A stretch of 9,445 bases of DNA from Calditrichia bacterium (lineage in GTDB: Bacteria; Calditrichota; Calditrichia; RBG-13-44-9), in assembly GCA_026991005.1 (NCBI GenBank), contig JALXCH010000005.1, forward strand, positions 1-9,445, read 5' to 3'. Shown piece by piece: positions 6,455 through 9,445 of the stretch (the stretch's first letter is position 1; each line of letters opens with the position of its first letter). The notes beneath the pieces were generated by a model. The model made no database searches and was not told where the DNA came from. It worked only from the letters and a program-made list of their open reading frames with translations. The position numbers and the translations under genes are program-made.

Positions 6455-7399
6455 TTACCGGCGATTCCGGGCGGTTTTCCGGCTTTTTCGTTTACTGCTT
6501 TTCCGAGTTTTTTTCTTGCGAGAAGAGGTGGACTTTTTCTTTTTCTTCTTTTTTATTTTTTGCTTACTGGTGGAAGAGGATTTCTCCTGAGCGGCTGTTT
6601 TGCTTTTGGATTGGGATACACCCATCATTGCCAGCCCTTTTTGCATGGTTTTTTCGATGCTTTCACGGACGTAAACAATTTCCACCCGCCTGTTTTTGGC
6701 ACGTCCTTCCGGTGTGCTGTTATCTGCAATGGGGCGATAATGGGCATATCCGGCAGCTACCAGGCGCCGGGGATCGACCCCATGTTTAATAAAAAATCGC
6801 ACAATTTCTGAGGCGCGGGCAGAAGAGAGCTCCCAGTTGGAAGGATAACGACTGTTATGAATGGGAACATTGTCAGTGTGTCCTTCCACACGCACCATAT
6901 AAGGAAATTCTTTCACCAGTTCTGTTAATTTTTCCAGAATGGGTTTGGCTTCCCGGGTAAATTGGGCTTCCCCTGGCGGGAAGAGCACGACATCCGAGAT
7001 GGTAATAACCGCTCCTCTTTCCCCCACCTCTACGGAAACTTTTCCTCCCAGCTTATTTTTAATGATAAACTCTTCAACCTTGGATTGAATTTCCTGCAAT
7101 TCTTTTTGAACCATTCCTCCCAGTTCATCCACTGCATCAGGCTCCGGTTTGCCATCTTTATTGAGCATTTCCAGTCCTTCCCGGGTACCGGCTTCGGGAA
7201 CTTGCTGAACACCCAGCGCGGATTGAACGGACTTCATCAACTGTTTAAATTTGCTGACCTCTACGGTGGACATGGAATAGAGGAGAATGAAAAAGGTGAG
7301 GAGCAGGCTCATCAGGTCGCTAAACGTGACTATCCAGCCCTCGCCGCCACCCTCTTCCTCATCTACTGAAGTTTGAATCCCGGTTTCTTCCCAATCCAT
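6455..7399 (-). CDS. motB: MotB flagellar stator protein with extra basic C-terminal tail
   Basis: The protein has 314 residues. After a short acidic cytoplasmic N-terminus, one transmembrane helix carries GWIVTFSDLMSLLLTFFILL (21-40), where Asp28 matches the ion-binding Asp of MotB. A linker/plug region follows. The OmpA-like peptidoglycan-binding domain spans about 135-245 (VEGHTDNVPI 171-180, NWELSSARASEIVRFF 188-203, GRAKNRRVEIVYV 232-244). MotB anchors the stator to peptidoglycan and forms the ion channel with MotA. Unusually, about 70 residues follow the OmpA domain; from about 264 they are almost only Lys, Arg and Ser (KIKKKKKKKS, RKKKTRKSSKRK). This tail is not part of ordinary MotB and would lie in the periplasm. 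The start at 7399 is supported by GAGGG overlapping the motA stop, nine bases away, so translation is probably coupled. Whether the ion is proton or sodium cannot be told. Confidence 0.93.
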   Translation of the reverse strand: MDWEETGIQTSVDEEEGGGEGWIVTFSDLMSLLLTFFILLYSMSTVEVSKFKQLMKSVQSALGVQQVPEAGTREGLEMLNKDGKPEPDAVDELGGMVQKELQEIQSKVEEFIIKNKLGGKVSVEVGERGAVITISDVVLFPPGEAQFTREAKPILEKLTELVKEFPYMVRVEGHTDNVPIHNSRYPSNWELSSARASEIVRFFIKHGVDPRRLVAAGYAHYRPIADNSTPEGRAKNRRVEIVYVRESIEKTMQKGLAMMGVSQSKSKTAAQEKSSSTSKQKIKKKKKKKSTSSRKKKTRKSSKRKSRKTARNRR

Positions 7400-7408
7400 A
7401 GTTTACCC

Positions 7409-8206
7409 TCACGCTGCCTGTTTTGCGGCCTGTCCACCCATTTTTTTCTCAACCTGAGCCTGTAATTGTTTATCCAGAAATACTTTAAGCCGATCTACCA
7501 GAATGTTGGGATTTTCCCCCTCCTGAATGGCCAGAAGTCCTTCAATAATGAGCTGCATTTCCAGCGTTTCCGATTCGGAACGCCGTTTGAGCTTATTCGC
7601 CATCGGCACAAAAAAGAGGTTGGCCATAATGGCACCGTAAAATGTGGTTAACAAAGCAACGGCCATTTTGGGGCCAATGGTGGAAGGATCGTTCAACGTG
7701 GCCAGCATCTGTACCAGCCCGATGAGCGTTCCCACCATTCCAAAAGCCGGAGCGTACTTCCCCATTTCGGTGAAAATTTCGCGCCCCACCTTGTGGCGAT
7801 TCTGCATGGTGGAAATATGCCCGGTTAAAATTTTAATGACGGTGCTCCGGGGAATACCATCCGAAATCATTCCCAATCCCTGTTGCAATAGAGGGTGTTT
7901 GGCTTTTTTAGCTTCCGCCTCCAGAGAAAGTACGCCGTTCTGTTTGGCTAATTTGGCCAGTTTAAACATCTCTTCAATCGTTTTCATGTGGTCTTGCTTG
8001 TTCATGAAAAAAACTTTCATGGCAATCTTAAAAACGCTCAGAACCTCCTGTAAGGGGTAGGCAATAAGCGAAGCAGCTAAGGTTCCACCTACTACAATCA
8101 TCATGGAAGGGACGTTGATAAAAATGGAGAATCCGCTACCCATTAAAATCGCGTAAGCAATGAGGCCGATTCCGGAAAATACTCCGATTATCGTAGCCAG
8201 ATCCAT
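7409..8206 (-). CDS. motA: MotA flagellar stator protein
   Basis: This 265-residue protein has four predicted membrane helices: about 4-22, 31-50, 151-169 and 179-200. A cytoplasmic loop between helices 2 and 3 and a cytoplasmic C-terminal tail match MotA/PomA. Typical motifs are YAPAFGMVGTLIGLVQML (Pro153 corresponds to the conserved proline of helix 3), GPKMAVALLTTFYGAIMANL in helix 4, and EGLLAIQEGENP in the tail. MotA subunits surround the MotB dimer in the inner membrane and drive rotation by pushing on FliG. The start codon is four bases after the stop of the upstream HD-domain gene, and its ribosome binding site (GGGAG) lies within the last codons of that gene, so the two are translated together. 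The length is near that of PomA and shorter than E. coli MotA. Confidence 0.95.
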   Translation of the reverse strand: MDLATIIGVFSGIGLIAYAILMGSGFSIFINVPSMMIVVGGTLAASLIAYPLQEVLSVFKIAMKVFFMNKQDHMKTIEEMFKLAKLAKQNGVLSLEAEAKKAKHPLLQQGLGMISDGIPRSTVIKILTGHISTMQNRHKVGREIFTEMGKYAPAFGMVGTLIGLVQMLATLNDPSTIGPKMAVALLTTFYGAIMANLFFVPMANKLKRRSESETLEMQLIIEGLLAIQEGENPNILVDRLKVFLDKQLQAQVEKKMGGQAAKQAA

Positions 8207-8210
8207 TGTG

Positions 8211-9161
8211 TTAGCTCCCTTGTTGATTCAGTATATACACACCACCGCCAATGGGATCGATGTGCTGATGTTTGAGTAATTTGTTTATGATGTCTTCGGT
8301 AAATGTCGTTCCTTTGGGTAATAACAGTACATTGGAGACGGTTGTGAGATCTCTGCTCAGCACCATCCCGGGTTTTAATTCGTGGAGCGAGATCTTGCGA
8401 TCCTTGGGTCGGTTGTTGTCGGCGTAATGCTGCATAACATAAGCGTAAAGATGCGGAAAGAGCGCCGGATCGAAGCGGGTTCCCAGATGCTGTTGAATTT
8501 CGGTTAATGTTTCGGCAGCAGTATCGTATTTTTGCACCATGAAGTAGAGGGTGTCGAAATTATCGGCAATGGCTAAGATGCGGGAACCCAGTGGAATTTC
8601 TTCCCCGGCCAATCCATCGGGTTGCCCCTCACCGTTTATCCACTCCTTTTGGTGCTGAATGATGCGGGCAATATCTCGGAATCGTTCCACTTCTTCCAGA
8701 CATGCTGCTCCCAGTTGGGGATACCGATTATACAGGCGATTTTCCTGCTCCGTCCGCTGGAACATATCTTTATGAAGAATCTCTTCCGGGATGGCAATTT
8801 TTCCCACTTCGTGAATTTTAGCGGCAATTACAATTTTCTGAACTTCGCCTTTTTTATCCAGCACTTTTTCGCCAATGAAATGGGCCATTTTTGCCACGCG
8901 CTCTGCATGATCCTTGCTGCCGGGATCTTTGATTTCAATGATGTTTTGAATGATTTCGATGGTGTCCAGAAAAGTGCGTTTTAATACGGCATTCAATCGA
9001 CGGAGGTCTTTCGCCTGACGTTCACTTTGCACCATCCATTTTATCAACTCCATATTGGAGCTTTCGTAAAGCTCCTCCTGGCGTTTCAGCTTTGCCCGAA
9101 GTTCTTCAATCTCGGTAAGTAATTCCTGTACGGTTGGTTGTGCCACAGTCTGTGTTTCCAT
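8211..9161 (-). CDS. Degenerate HD-GYP-like domain protein, first gene of the mot operon
   Basis: The protein has 316 residues: an N-terminal coiled coil (about 8-62), an HD-GYP-like domain (about 65-245) and a C-terminal beta domain (about 255-312, HELKPGMVLSRDL, LLLPKGT) seen at the end of many HD-GYP proteins. Active HD-GYP enzymes cleave cyclic di-GMP with a two- or three-metal centre. Here several signature residues differ. HD is HE (H117-E118 in KIHEVGKI), the His of the following HP motif is Arg (R146 in NRYPQLG), the HHE motif reads HQKE (170-173), and DGxGYP reads NGEGQP (176-181). H85 (DHAERV), G120-K121, and D200 in LAIADNFDTL are kept. The fold is clear but catalysis is doubtful; it may bind a nucleotide or act as a scaffold. 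No receiver domain or membrane helix is present. It lies four bases before motA under a sigma28-like promoter, so a motility role is inferred. Confidence 0.85.
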   Translation of the reverse strand: METQTVAQPTVQELLTEIEELRAKLKRQEELYESSNMELIKWMVQSERQAKDLRRLNAVLKRTFLDTIEIIQNIIEIKDPGSKDHAERVAKMAHFIGEKVLDKKGEVQKIVIAAKIHEVGKIAIPEEILHKDMFQRTEQENRLYNRYPQLGAACLEEVERFRDIARIIQHQKEWINGEGQPDGLAGEEIPLGSRILAIADNFDTLYFMVQKYDTAAETLTEIQQHLGTRFDPALFPHLYAYVMQHYADNNRPKDRKISLHELKPGMVLSRDLTTVSNVLLLPKGTTFTEDIINKLLKHQHIDPIGGGVYILNQQGS

Positions 9162-9203
9162 CCCTGGTATCCTTTTTCCATATCCCTATAATTTCGCTTT
9201 TTA

Positions 9204-9230
9204 TAATCGACGCATCACAGGGAGACTTTA
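9204..9230 (-). promoter_or_regulatory. Sigma28 (FliA)-type promoter for the HD-motA-motB operon
   Basis: Read on the minus strand, TAAAGTCT (9230-9223) is followed after exactly 11 bases by GTCGATTA (9211-9204). The enteric FliA consensus is TAAAGTTT-N11-GCCGATAA, giving seven of eight and six of eight matches at the correct spacing. It lies about 43 bases before the first gene's ATG and just past the hsp20 terminator. Sigma28 control of motAB is common in flagellated bacteria. Confidence 0.68.
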
Positions 9231-9258
9231 CAGGATTTTCCTCCCTCTGCAAGTGGGT

Positions 9259-9292
9259 AAAAAAATAAAAAACCCCGGCATTTCTGCCGGGG
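9259..9292 (-). terminator. Intrinsic terminator of the hsp20 gene
   Basis: On the minus strand a perfect 8-bp stem CCCCGGCA/TGCCGGGG (9292-9285 with 9280-9273) has loop GAAA. A long T-run, TTTTTTATTTTTTT, follows. It begins 27 bases after the hsp20 stop and insulates that gene from the sigma28-like promoter just downstream. Confidence 0.92.
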
Positions 9293-9319
9293 CCTCAGGA
9301 ATTCCCGCCCAAACTGTGA

Positions 9320-9445
9320 TTAAGCCACTTTAACTTCAATTTCTTTCGGCTTGGCCTCCTCAACCTTCGGCAGGTGAATTTCCAGGATACCGTTCTTGTA
9401 AGTAGCGTTAATCTTATCCTGGTTCACCAGAGCCGGGAGCTGGAA
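9320..9445 (-). CDS. Hsp20/alpha-crystallin small heat-shock protein (3' end only)
   Basis: The last 41 residues are visible; the gene continues past the window edge. The segment [20 protein letters not shown] followed by [18 protein letters not shown] matches the end of the alpha-crystallin domain: an F-x-LP strand, the D-x-I-x-A-x-Y-x-NG-I-L turn, the LPK strand, and the C-terminal I-x-V (IXI-type) motif that docks between subunits. Small heat-shock proteins are ATP-independent holdases in the cytoplasm. The stop codon is TAA at 9322-9320, followed by a strong terminator, so it is not cotranscribed with the mot operon. Confidence 0.95.
   Translation of the reverse strand, partial: FQLPALVNQDKINATYKNGILEIHLPKVEEAKPKEIEVKVA

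Noticed and set aside
6361..6789. Plus-strand reading frames over the motB 3' half
   Set aside because: They lie antisense to motB, and their Phe/Ser-rich composition is the mirror of the Lys-rich motB tail.
1..9445. CRISPR array, insertion sequence, prophage or defence system
   Set aside because: No regularly spaced repeats, transposase, integrase or known defence motifs were seen. The genes are housekeeping pilus, flagellar stator, tRNA and chaperone genes.

Overview
The window looks like ordinary chromosome from a Gram-negative, motile, piliated, selenocysteine-using bacterium. The Gram-negative inference rests on the secretin, the lipoprotein and the MotB peptidoglycan-binding domain. 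Base composition is close to balanced. The gene style (a joined PilM-PilN protein, Ig-like lipoprotein, REP-like intergenic repeat) suggests something around the FCB/Calditrichota/KSB1 lineages, but this is a guess from memory and cannot be settled from the window.

Left half (1-5739, plus strand): the 3' part of a type IV pilus (T4P) operon. In order it carries a partial PilM-PilN (GspL-like) protein, PilO/GspM, a small PilP/GspC-like inner-membrane protein, a PilQ/GspD secretin and a PilT-type ATPase. It ends with a three-domain Ig-like lipoprotein of unknown role. The genes are tightly spaced with recognisable ribosome binding sites, and a strong intrinsic terminator at 5702-5739 closes the unit. 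The first three proteins would form the inner-membrane alignment complex, the secretin the outer-membrane pore, and PilT the cytoplasmic retraction motor.

Middle (5740-6454): a self-contained selC unit, made of a sigma70-type promoter, a tRNA-Sec with UCA anticodon, and an intrinsic terminator. It is followed by about 480 bp with no convincing gene. That stretch contains a doubtful 79-codon ORF, a small inverted repeat and a REP-like palindromic element. No selenoprotein gene is visible here.

Right half (6455-9445, minus strand): a flagellar stator operon. It encodes a degenerate HD-GYP-like protein, then MotA, then MotB with an unusual very basic C-terminal tail. A good match to a sigma28 (FliA) promoter lies upstream at 9204-9230. 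Beyond it are an intrinsic terminator and the 3' end of an Hsp20 small heat-shock protein gene.

I did not find a clearly novel system. The points most worth a second look are the degenerate HD-GYP protein cotranscribed with motAB under a sigma28-like promoter, the basic tail on MotB, and the joined PilM-PilN (T2SS-like) architecture in an operon that encodes a PilT motor.
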